From assembly GCA_947652605.1 (NCBI GenBank), contig OX393581.1:13892640-13956639 (forward strand): a stretch of DNA of 64,000 nucleotides, written 5' to 3'. The notes under the pieces are model-generated. The model was given only the letters and a program-made list of their open reading frames with translations. It was not told the DNA's origin and did not search any database. This stretch comes from Elmis aenea (lineage: Eukaryota > Arthropoda > Insecta > Coleoptera > Elmidae). Below, piece after piece: positions 61,301-64,000 of the stretch (positions are counted from its first letter, which is position 1; each line of letters begins with the position of its first letter). Position numbers and translations under genes: made by a program.

Positions 61301-63335
61301 TAGTCTAGATATAATTTTCTACAACTGGTAGCAAATATTGAGCTCATATTCAGACTTTTTATTATAAATCTCGCAATAACTTGCTAAACACCATCTTTTA
61401 ACAATAAAACATTTATTGCATGACCTGAAAAGAGTTACATTTGAAAGGGTTGGAATAAATATCTCTTTCATGATTGTTTATAGAAAAACGATACAAAAAG
61501 ATTCTAAATAGTTTTATGCAGTATTTAATGTAATTTGTTTAGACATCTCTGTGTTTTTGAGATGATTGATAAAGTAACCTGTTTTTAAATAGGAACCTTA
61601 TTTATTTAATAGTATAAGTTTTAGTAATCTGTTTTGCTTTTGAACTCTTAATGGAAACAACATTGCAGAAATACTGTGTAAAATTAAAATTAAAAGTACT
61701 ATAAAAAATCACATAGTAGAAAAATAGTAACTATTAACTGTACCCATAGTAAATTATCAAAATAGTTGGCCTGATGGTACAAATAATCTACCATTAAAGT
61801 TGTAATCTGCTATTTTTAACAAGTTAAGCTAAAAATATAAAATAACAAAAATTTTGGATAACCGTGAATTTATTTATTTTAGTGGTTTTAACTTTAAGTT
61901 AATTAAAATTACCATCGTTTTTTGTAATTTTATTCCTCATATTTGTGAAATGTTAAGTATTAATTTTTGTTAATCATATATTACAATAGTAGATGCTACA
62001 ATTAACTAATATTTTTAGCGATTTGAGGCAAACTGTGATGAACAATAACATTAAGTTTTATGTGCTTCAAACTATTAAAGAAATTTTAATATCTGTTCCT
62101 ACTGTATTGCCTTAAATTTAAATTGTATGTTTTTTTTCACATTACTGTCTAAGCCAATGTTTCTCGAAGTTTGGTTTCTCTAGGGGTGCTGGGATCCCTC
62201 TGAAGGGGTCTCCCAAGCCTTTTCATAATGTTAATAATAATTAAATAATATAATAACATAATAACAACAATGGAAAACAGAAATATTGTCTACAAAACCA
62301 TGCATTGGAGCCCTTTGTTAGCTTTTAATTTTGGAAGGGGTCCTCGGAGTAAAAAAATTGAGAAACACTGGTCTAAGCTATATTTTATTTCATGGCATTC
62401 TAAATTTATAAGAAATTTTTTCTTACTTAATCTGATTTATAGATCAAGTGTCGATGTAGATCTACTAAATCATGTACTTTAAATTAAACGCTATGCATTA
62501 TTAAAAACAGAGAAAAATAAGCTTTCTTCTGATGTCAAAGCCCACTAAGGTTTTTACTTAAAGTAACTTAACATTTAATATGCAAAAACAAATAAAGATC
62601 ACCATTTTTACTACTGCATGAAATTTTTTAACAAAGTTAAAGCATCACTAGGATATATGCTCTATCAAATAGACATCTTTTATTTCAACTATATTATACA
62701 GTAAAAATATAACATTTTAAAATATTAAAAGTTTTATATTCAAGTAAGCAATTCCATATCAGTTAAAATAGCTCAGCTACAGGCTAGAGAGAGTTTGTAG
62801 CTAGGACATTCTGTATAAGTAGAACAGTGTTTCTCAATCTTTTAGAACTTGCTAGAATTACAGGATCACAATTTTTGATCTGTTAAGTAGTAGGAGTAAT
62901 ATATTTCATTGTTTTTTTTTTCAGGGGAAATGATGATGTCTTTGTTATGGTATTATCGGCCTGAACACACCGAGCAGGGTAGACGACCAGCAGATGAACC
63001 TGATGAAGTTTTTGCGTCTCGACACAAAGACACGAACAGTGTGGCATGCATAGAAGACAAATGCTATGTGCTTACGTTTAATGAGTATTGCCGGTAAGTT
63101 TCGACCGTTTTTAAACAGAACCAAGACTAACGAAATTGTGTTTAGCTATCGCAGAACACTGAGGAGACTCGAGGAGGGAATTGAGGACACAGGTCCGTGC
63201 ATTCCTAGTACCGAACCATACCCCAGACTGCACAGACAGCCTTCTTCACCAATGCAAACACCACCTGAACTGATATTTTTTTGTCGCAGAGTTTATGATT
63301 TCCGGCAGAAGAGGATCGTCAAAAATCCGAGCTAA
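25357..63335 (+). CDS. wge: BAH-domain chromatin protein, winged eye/BAHD1 family (whole spliced gene)
   Basis: Eight exons are joined: 25357-25378, 51340-51509, 58102-58425, 58483-58690, 58763-60345, 60674-60836, 62925-63093 and 63146-63335. Together they make 2829 nt, or 942 codons plus stop, and every junction is GT-AG with matching phase. The protein runs in this order: a Pro/Tyr-rich low-complexity region (about 9-330), a basic KRRKARVGK cluster (about 343-351) that may be a nuclear localisation signal, a Lys-rich disordered middle (about 400-730), and a BAH domain (about 785-883) followed by a short tail. The BAH core reads [20 protein letters not shown] and later EVFASRHKD and [11 protein letters not shown], which I recognise as the winged eye/BAHD1 signature. 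In that family the BAH domain reads methylated histone H3, and fly Wge acts in heterochromatin silencing and wing/eye fate. The aromatic positions expected to form the methyl-lysine cage are present as F810, W832 and Y834. The family call is firm. The start exon is an inference, and further 5' exons cannot be excluded. Confidence 0.9.
25609..25790. mobile_element. Scraps of two repeat families
   Basis: GTGGTCCAAATTCGATGGGA, followed by a CTTGCTTATTA block, is the left end of the 22429 family without its first bases. It joins GTCCATGTTACAGTCTTCG and GACGTTTCGACCAT, a single arm of the palindrome at 10271. Both lie just inside wge intron 1. Confidence 0.6.
25904..26835. mobile_element. 932-bp palindromic element, CAGGGTTCTCG ends
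   Basis: The ends are CAGGGTTCTCGTTTTTCGAG and CTCGAAAAACGAGAACCCTG. The arms of about 400 bp are inverted copies that include GGATCTCGTAAACGGTAAGA and GCCCGTAACTTTTTCATTTG. The right flank is TA and the left is GA, probably a mutated TA. Confidence 0.85.
27262..27532. repeat. 271-bp inverted repeat
   Basis: The left arm starts AAATAAACTTTAAGTAAAAC and the right arm returns as its diverged complement. The core CCTATAGGTATTTAATTCGA faces TCGAATTAAATACCTATG. No target duplication was identified. Confidence 0.65.
27533..28581. other. No gene seen (wge intron 1)
   Basis: AT-rich intron sequence. A 110-codon minus-strand frame at 28098-28430 shows no motif or splice context. Confidence 0.4.
28582..28690. 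mobile_element. Truncated left end of the CAGGGTGGTCC family
   Basis: TA is followed by CAGGGTGGTCCAAATTTGAT and ATCTCGCTTAATATTCAAGG, as in the element at 22429. The similarity stops soon after ACCAAAAATGTGCAG and no right end follows. Confidence 0.7.
28903..29527. mobile_element. 625-bp foldback element with tandem units in its arms
   Basis: The outer arms GGTAGAAGTACAGATTAC and its complement enclose inverted GC-richer sequence. Within each arm a unit containing GAAGAAGTCTTTCAAGGTCG and GACAATGACC is repeated in tandem several times. This layout, tandem repeats inside inverted arms, is that of foldback (FB) transposons. Open frames on both strands (for example 28953-29195 and 29224-29622) mirror each other and come from the repeats. 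Confidence 0.8.
29528..31199. other. No gene seen (wge intron 1); small hairpin at 29695-29735
   Basis: AAAACAATACAAGATATTC folds on TGTATTGTTTTCTGT. Otherwise this is AT-rich intron sequence. Confidence 0.4.
31200..31490. mobile_element. Left half of a CAGGGTGGCC element
   Basis: It starts CAGGGTGGCCTATTTTCGAT after TA and matches the left arm of the complete copy at 53904-54552. The right arm is absent. Confidence 0.7.
31614..32076. repeat. Inverted repeat around TTGACAG/CTGTCAA words
   Basis: CCTACCTGTCAAATT on the left faces AATTTGACAGGTAAAGG on the right. Inside, TATTGGTCG and CGACCAATC blocks alternate in both orientations. The borders are approximate, and frames at 31583-31850 overlap it. 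Confidence 0.5.
32077..32744. other. No gene seen (wge intron 1)
   Basis: AT-rich intron sequence. AGTAGCTTTTTTATT near 32117 and AAGAAAGCTACTG near 32154 can pair; no other structure was noted. Confidence 0.4.
32745..33158. mobile_element. 414-bp inverted-repeat element, AGCGTCCCTTA ends
   Basis: The terminal arms AGCGTCCCTTACTATTAGAC and GTCTAATAATAAGGGACGCT match over 23 bp with one difference. An inner inverted pair, GAGGTCTTTCAAGAT and ATCTTGAAAGACCTC, matches too. No clear target duplication was found, so the superfamily is unknown. Confidence 0.72.
33180..33860 (-). pseudogene. Decayed LINE reverse transcriptase (minus strand)
   Basis: The minus strand reads [20 protein letters not shown] and then AEYLCV, the remains of DDQVVIA...EYLVV seen at 15538-15861. 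It is heavily mutated with stops and frame changes, but the order of pieces is right. Confidence 0.5.
33861..34687. other. No gene seen (wge intron 1)
   Basis: Short frames at 33920-34105 and 34137-34325 show no motif. Confidence 0.4.
34688..35149. mobile_element. Truncated foldback with TGCTCGAAAA sub-repeats
   Basis: The left arm has repeated (T)TGCTCGAAAACAA words and CCTCGAAGGCCTAGTTGCTC. The right arm, ending near 35149, returns them inversely (GAGCAACTAGGCTTTCGAGG). It matches the complete element at 41690 but lacks its right terminus. Confidence 0.7.
34826..34869. repeat. Perfect 44-bp palindrome
   Basis: CAGTATTCTTCCCGCACAAT and CG are followed immediately by the exact complement, with the centre between 34847 and 34848 and no loop. 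It lies near the middle of the foldback at 34688-35149. Confidence 0.9.
35150..35655. other. No gene seen (wge intron 1)
   Basis: AT-rich intron sequence. Confidence 0.4.
35656..35931. mobile_element. 276-bp hAT-type (Buster-like) MITE
   Basis: The ends are CAGTGGTTTCCAACCTGTGG and AAAAAGGTTGGAAACCACTG, with an exact 8-bp duplication TGTTACGC at 35648-35655 and 35932-35939. The duplication fits nnnTAnnn, the Buster pattern. The interior has G/C runs (GGGGGGCGCG). Confidence 0.9.
36010..36500 (-). pseudogene. Jockey-like LINE reverse transcriptase relic (minus strand)
   Basis: The minus strand reads [19 protein letters not shown] and, after a slip in an A-run, [40 protein letters not shown] and [19 protein letters not shown]. 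This is the C-terminal third of a Jockey-group reverse transcriptase, related to but distinct from the copy at 14653. A single frameshift is obvious, so it is a fairly young relic. Confidence 0.85.
36501..37639. other. No gene seen (wge intron 1)
   Basis: A 92-codon frame at 36634-36912 is rich in Leu and Phe, as AT-rich chance frames often are. No splice signals frame it. Confidence 0.4.
37740..37990 (-). pseudogene. LINE C-terminal piece, downstream of the LTR-like insertion
   Basis: The minus strand reads [20 protein letters not shown], the usual RxPxxxYEAxxxGRRxxGRPR tail of LINE reverse transcriptases, followed by decayed sequence. It continues the relic at 38640-39440 across an insertion. 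Confidence 0.6.
37996..38635 (+). mobile_element. Probable solo LTR with 22-bp tandem units
   Basis: This GC-richer block contains about six 22-bp tandem units of the type CTGTTTGAGTTGCATTTGGC (38330-38478). They are followed by TGTATTATCAGTGTTTGTTG, an arthropod initiator-like TCAGT, and a polyadenylation signal AATAAA. That order is the U3-R-U5 plan of insect LTRs. No coding region or second LTR follows and exact TG/CA borders are unclear, so the call is an inference. Confidence 0.45.
38640..39440 (-). pseudogene. LINE reverse transcriptase core relic
   Basis: The minus strand reads [20 protein letters not shown] (FADDM decayed to FANGM), then [20 protein letters not shown] and [13 protein letters not shown]. 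These pieces follow the normal order of a non-LTR reverse transcriptase from the catalytic box to the LGHV segment. Frames shift between them. Confidence 0.7.
39441..40859. other. No gene seen (wge intron 1)
   Basis: AT-rich intron sequence without matched repeats. Confidence 0.4.
40860..41400 (-). pseudogene. LINE reverse transcriptase C-terminal relic
   Basis: The minus strand reads [20 protein letters not shown], then [20 protein letters not shown] and [10 protein letters not shown], and in another frame [16 protein letters not shown]. This matches the region after the catalytic domain in LINEs. Several stops and slips are present. Confidence 0.65.
41401..41680. other. No gene seen (wge intron 1)
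   Basis: May be further LINE remains upstream of the relic at 40860-41400; nothing clear. Confidence 0.35.
41690..42540. mobile_element. 851-bp MULE/foldback-like element with 9-bp duplication
   Basis: An exact 9-bp direct repeat AAATTAAAC flanks it (41681-41689 and 42541-42549). The arms are built of repeated TTGCTCGAAAACAATT words. Nine-base duplications are the rule for Mutator-like and FB elements. The centre is not arm sequence but a fragment of the 22429/49633 element family (about 41930-42270). Confidence 0.85.
42550..43593. other. No gene seen (wge intron 1)
   Basis: AT-rich intron sequence. CCTGGGTGGTCTTAATTCGA near 43096 is a faint orphan of the CAGGGTGGTCC family. Confidence 0.4.
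43594..44425. mobile_element. hAT-like element with CTAGGGTTTCTC ends
   Basis: CTAGGGTTTCTC and GAGAAACCCTAG are perfect inverted ends; inside them CCCGAGAT and CCGGGATCC words mark the subterminal parts. Once the younger MITE at 44428 is removed, flanks TGTATAGA and TGTATACG resemble an 8-bp duplication with two mismatches. Confidence 0.6.
44428..44700. mobile_element. 273-bp hAT-type (Buster-like) MITE
   Basis: It starts CAGGGGTTCCCAAAGTATGG and ends CAAAACTTTGGGAACCCCT. Flanks CCCTAGTG and ACTTAGTG agree at six of eight bases and both fit nnnTAnnn. It landed two bases from the end of the element at 43594. Confidence 0.75.
44783..45170. mobile_element. CAGGGTGCACC-family palindrome, left end eroded
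   Basis: The right end is CAGGGTCGTGGTGCACCCTG followed by TA, identical to the end of the element at 22672. TGATTTACAGAG and CTCTGTAAATCA pair inside the arms, as do the cores near 44900 and 45050. The left terminus lacks CAGGGTG. Confidence 0.7.
45171..45300 (-). pseudogene. mariner transposase scrap interrupted by a MITE
   Basis: The minus strand reads [20 protein letters not shown] and [16 protein letters not shown], resembling the mariner stretch after the catalytic domain. The similarity ends exactly where the MITE end at 45170 begins, so the MITE inserted into an already resident mariner copy. Confidence 0.55.
45301..46724. other. No gene seen (wge intron 1)
   Basis: A 97-codon frame at 45453-45746 and a minus-strand one at 46105-46359 show no motif or splice signals. 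Confidence 0.4.
46725..46805. mobile_element. Orphan subterminal block of the CAGGGTG group
   Basis: CGAAACGGTAAGAGATAAAA and CTCGGTTAAATTGGACAAA match the inner block of the elements at 25904 and 48068, but the CAGGGTG end is missing. Confidence 0.5.
46820..47513. other. Buster-MITE fragment at 46822, otherwise nothing seen
   Basis: CAGCGTTTCTTAAACTATGGG starts like the MITEs at 54906 and 61063 but soon loses similarity. The rest is AT-rich intron. Confidence 0.4.
47514..47882. mobile_element. 369-bp hAT-type (Ac-like) MITE
   Basis: The ends are CAGGGATGGGAAGTCCAAG and GACTCCCCATCCCTG. GAGTCGATAGTCG words pair between the sides. Flanks CTTATAAC and CTCGTAAC agree at six of eight bases and both fit nTnnnnAn. 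The 97-codon frame inside is incidental. Confidence 0.78.
48068..49576. mobile_element. 1.5-kb near-perfect palindrome, CAGGGTGTCCC family
   Basis: After TA comes CAGGGTGTCCCAGTTAACTT; the right arm runs back to AAGTTAACTGGG but its last seven or so bases are replaced. Arms of about 700 bp look almost identical over their whole length, including ATTATTAGGACACTTTTTTG and CTCACTCTCCATG. Transcribed through wge intron 1 it would fold into a very long hairpin. No protein is encoded. Confidence 0.88.
49633..50899. mobile_element. CAGGGTGGTCC-family element hosting another element
   Basis: The ends are CAGGGTGGTCCAACTTCGAT and AAATTTGGATCACCCTG, with TA on both sides. It is a sister of 22429-23874, with ATCTCGCTTAATAGGCAAG and GAAACGGTTAAATTACC. 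It contains the complete insertion 50020-50644. Confidence 0.88.
50020..50644. mobile_element. 625-bp nested CAGGGTGTGTAG element
   Basis: CAGGGTGTGTAGAAATTGGC and GCCAATTTTTACACACCCTG flank inverted arms of about 110 bp (GGAAGCGCTACACGTG...). TA is on both sides. It interrupts the host element in mid-arm. Confidence 0.88.
50900..51339. other. End of wge intron 1
   Basis: A short stretch without repeats that runs into the exon 2 acceptor. The moderate GC near 50960-51010 has no open frame. Confidence 0.5.
51340..51509 (+). CDS. wge: wge exon 2 (Pro-rich, residues 8-64)
   Basis: The exon is preceded by the pyrimidine-rich acceptor CTTTGTTTGCAG and followed by the strong donor GTAAGTAA. It starts with two bases of a split codon and ends in phase 0. 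It encodes [18 protein letters not shown] and then a Pro/Ser-rich run including PTPPPPHQQ. Its GC content is well above the flanking intron, which is typical of conserved coding sequence here. The reading frame stays open upstream to 51303, but the phase and acceptor favour 51340. Confidence 0.88.
51510..52038. other. wge intron 2, no feature
   Basis: AT-rich intron sequence after the exon 2 donor. Confidence 0.5.
52039..52611. mobile_element. 573-bp palindromic element, CCGGGTGTAAAT ends
   Basis: CCGGGTGTAAATGAGGTGTG and its near complement ACACTTCATTTACACCCGG lie between TA dinucleotides. Arms of over 100 bp include ATTTTAGATAAATGAGATTT and ATGACCCCAAC/GTTGGGGTCAA. It is like the CAGGGTG group in plan but has different ends. 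Confidence 0.85.
52612..53340. other. wge intron 2, no gene seen
   Basis: A 108-codon frame at 52586-52912 partly overlaps the preceding element and has no motif. The rest is AT-rich. Confidence 0.45.
53479..53721 (+). pseudogene. HARBI1-like nuclease, N-terminal fragment
   Basis: An 80-codon frame starts with ATG. Its WVHP, LREDQ and [10 protein letters not shown] sequence is typical of the region ahead of the DDE domain in Harbinger nucleases, which run to about 350 residues or more. It stops before any catalytic residue. It belongs to the element at 53344-54884. Confidence 0.75.
53904..54552. mobile_element. 649-bp CAGGGTGGCC element inside the Harbinger relic
   Basis: It starts CAGGGTGGCCTATTTTCGAT and ends ATAGGCCACCCTG, flanked by TA. 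The arms of about 270 bp match inversely, with a short gap near the right end. A half copy lies at 31200. Confidence 0.87.
54906..55104. mobile_element. 199-bp hAT-type (Buster-like) MITE
   Basis: CAGTGTTTCTCTAACT and AGAAACACTG ends have flanks TTCTAATC and TTCTAACC (seven of eight, nnnTAnnn). The interior shares GACCCCTTTCAAAATTAAA with the copy at 61063. Confidence 0.85.
55105..58101. other. wge intron 2, mostly featureless; one element end
   Basis: GGACACCCTGTA at 56398-56409 is an orphan right end of the CAGGGTG group. Otherwise I see AT-rich intron sequence. I found no extra exon, but a phase-0 exon here would not disturb the frame. Confidence 0.45.
58102..58425 (+). CDS. wge: wge exon 3 (Tyr/Pro-rich, residues 65-172)
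   Basis: The acceptor is ATATTTTGCAG and the donor GTAAAA; both borders are phase 0 and the exon is exactly 108 codons. The product is low-complexity and rich in Tyr, Pro and His, with repeated YPAP/YYPA-like units such as [14 protein letters not shown]. No folded domain is visible. Such a region is likely disordered and could serve for phase separation or protein contacts (inference). The donor is the weakest of the set. Reading through would hit a stop at the end of the next intron. Confidence 0.88.
58483..58690 (+). CDS. wge: wge exon 4 (Pro-rich, residues 173-241)
   Basis: The exon follows a 57-bp mini-intron (58426-58482) whose length is a multiple of three but whose last codon is an in-frame TAG, so retention would truncate the protein. 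It encodes several [13 protein letters not shown] units and ends with a split codon before the consensus donor GTAAGT. The next intron is 72 bp. Confidence 0.9.
58763..60345 (+). CDS. wge: wge exon 5 (large central exon, residues 242-769)
   Basis: A 527-codon open frame starts after the acceptor TTTTTTGTACAG and ends at GTAAGT, phase 0. It begins with a Cys cluster, [11 protein letters not shown], which may be a conserved family patch. It continues with Ser/Pro-rich sequence, the basic cluster KRRKARVGK near residue 343, and a long Lys/Asn-rich stretch with no predicted fold. It closes with the aromatic [19 protein letters not shown] leading into the BAH domain. In this AT-rich background a frame this long is strong evidence of selection. 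Confidence 0.95.
60346..60673. other. wge intron 5, no feature
   Basis: A 328-bp intron with GTAAGT donor and TTTTTTGCAG acceptor. Confidence 0.85.
60674..60836 (+). CDS. wge: wge exon 6 (BAH domain, first half)
   Basis: The exon spans residues 770-823. It opens after TTCTTTTTTGCAG, phase 0, and ends with one base of Gly824 before the donor GTAATA. It carries [18 protein letters not shown] and then [16 protein letters not shown], the BAH strands that precede the reader pocket. F810 occupies a cage position where human BAHD1, as I recall it, has Tyr. Confidence 0.95.
61063..61277. mobile_element. 215-bp hAT-type (Buster-like) MITE in intron 6
   Basis: CAGTGTTTCTCAAACT start, GAGAAACACT end, flanks GTTTATAC and GTTTATGC (seven of eight, nnnTAnnn). 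It is a sister of the copy at 54906. Confidence 0.83.
61278..62154. other. wge intron 6, no feature between MITEs
   Basis: AT-rich sequence. Confidence 0.5.
62155..62370. mobile_element. 216-bp hAT-type (Buster-like) MITE in intron 6, opposite orientation
   Basis: CAATGTTTCTCGAAGT start, ATTGAGAAACACTG end, exact 8-bp duplication GTCTAAGC at 62147-62154 and 62371-62378. The interior is the reverse of the copy at 61063 (GGAAGGGGTCC). Confidence 0.87.
62371..62924. other. Right part of wge intron 6
   Basis: CAGTGTTTCTCAATC near 62825 is a fragment of the same MITE family. Otherwise AT-rich up to the exon 7 acceptor. Confidence 0.5.
62925..63093 (+). CDS. wge: wge exon 7 (BAH domain, second half)
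   Basis: The exon spans residues 824-879 and follows a run of T and the acceptor CAG after a 2088-bp intron. It encodes [20 protein letters not shown], then [19 protein letters not shown] and YVLTFNEYC. This is the most conserved part of the winged eye/BAHD1 BAH domain. It ends with two bases of Arg880 before GTAAGT. Confidence 0.96.
63146..63335 (+). CDS. wge: wge exon 8 (terminal coding exon)
   Basis: The exon follows a 52-bp intron (63094-63145), near the lower size limit for insect splicing. It encodes [17 protein letters not shown], a Pro-rich linker and the tail [18 protein letters not shown], then TAA at 63333-63335. The first residues close the BAH domain. The conserved basic tail after it also looks like family sequence. 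Confidence 0.93.
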
Positions 63336-64000
63336 TTTATACACAAAAGATTTTGCATTTTATACCTTTACATGTTTTATTTATTAATTTTATCATGTTG
63401 TTAGAGTGGTTCCTTAACAATCAAAATTTATGATTGATTGTGACTGACTGGTGGTGACTAGGGTGAGCAACTTTTTGAAATTGAAAAAATATATCATCGA
63501 TTGTCACTTGTTTAAACAATTTTTCATTCCTGTACATCTCCAAATTTTTAAGTCAATGACTCAAAACAGAACTCACAGGATTATCATATCATTAAATAAC
63601 TCACCAAAAACTTAAAAAAAAAATACCTGTCCAAAATTACTTAATAAATTATCATATGGTGCTTTTAAAATAATAGTTTTTAGTGAAAAATAATGATTTT
63701 GCAAACTAATAATTTATTTTAAAAAAAAGCTCAAGTGTATGATTTTATACAAAAACTGAACAAAAAGCCTTTTCAGTAGTATCTAAACCAAAAGTATTTT
63801 TTTATTTTTAAAAATTGTTAGAAACTCGCAAAATTTCAGTTTTATTCCAAAAAACAAAAAACTTACCCTTCCAAAACAAATGAAAGCAAATTTCATTTTC
63901 ATATGTATTAACAACCCTACAGTTGTGATAAATAAACGTTCCCTTCTTAAGTCAAGAATATATTTAATAATTTTCACATTTAAAGGACTTAATGGAGTAC
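63336..64000 (+). other. wge 3' untranslated region and downstream sequence
   Basis: This is AT-rich sequence after the stop codon with no coding potential. Candidate polyadenylation hexamers AATAAA lie at 63643-63648 and 63931-63936. No repeat with clear ends was seen. The transcript may run past the window edge. Confidence 0.5.

Noticed and set aside
1..64000. tRNA or rRNA genes
   Set aside because: I looked for T-arm words such as GGTTCGAATCC and found none in a believable cloverleaf context.

Overview
The window is AT-rich DNA from an insect-like animal genome. The evidence is long introns with GT-AG borders, 52-72 bp mini-introns, arthropod-type transposon relics (mariner, Jockey-like LINEs, hAT, Harbinger, foldback elements) and a protein that looks like the insect gene winged eye. 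A beetle is plausible from the repeat content, but I cannot settle the order from this sequence. I saw no bacterial features, no recognisable tRNA or rRNA, and no CRISPR.

One gene is solid. It lies on the + strand in the right-hand half, ends at 63335, and encodes a BAH-domain chromatin protein of the winged eye (wge)/BAHD1 family. Seven coding exons between 51340 and 63335 join without a single phase conflict. A seven-residue start micro-exon at 25357-25378 fits the open phase at 51340, giving a 942-residue model with a 26-kb first intron. The protein has a Pro/Tyr-rich N-terminal third, a Lys-rich middle and a C-terminal BAH domain split over four exons.

The rest, including introns 1, 2 and 6, is mostly transposon debris. 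Positions 1-25 kb hold MITEs, hAT-type elements, foldback elements, LINE relics and a 13-bp-unit pyrimidine satellite. They also hold a 119-codon open exon-like stretch (20703-21059) and a 60-bp exon-like stretch (4511-4570), neither of which I recognise. Positions 25-51 kb (intron 1) hold large palindromic elements, a solo-LTR-like block inside a LINE relic, a MULE-like foldback with 9-bp target duplication, and nested MITEs. Positions 51-58 kb (intron 2) hold a Harbinger relic carrying a second element. Intron 6 holds two Buster-type hAT MITEs.

The most interesting pattern is a group of palindromic elements with CAGGGTG...CACCCTG ends and TA target duplications. They share a subterminal sequence grammar, carry a common internal motif, nest up to three deep, and in two paralogous copies were invaded at the same TA by different family members. 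A third paralogue shows that site empty. Their long hairpins sit in wge introns and would be transcribed with the gene.
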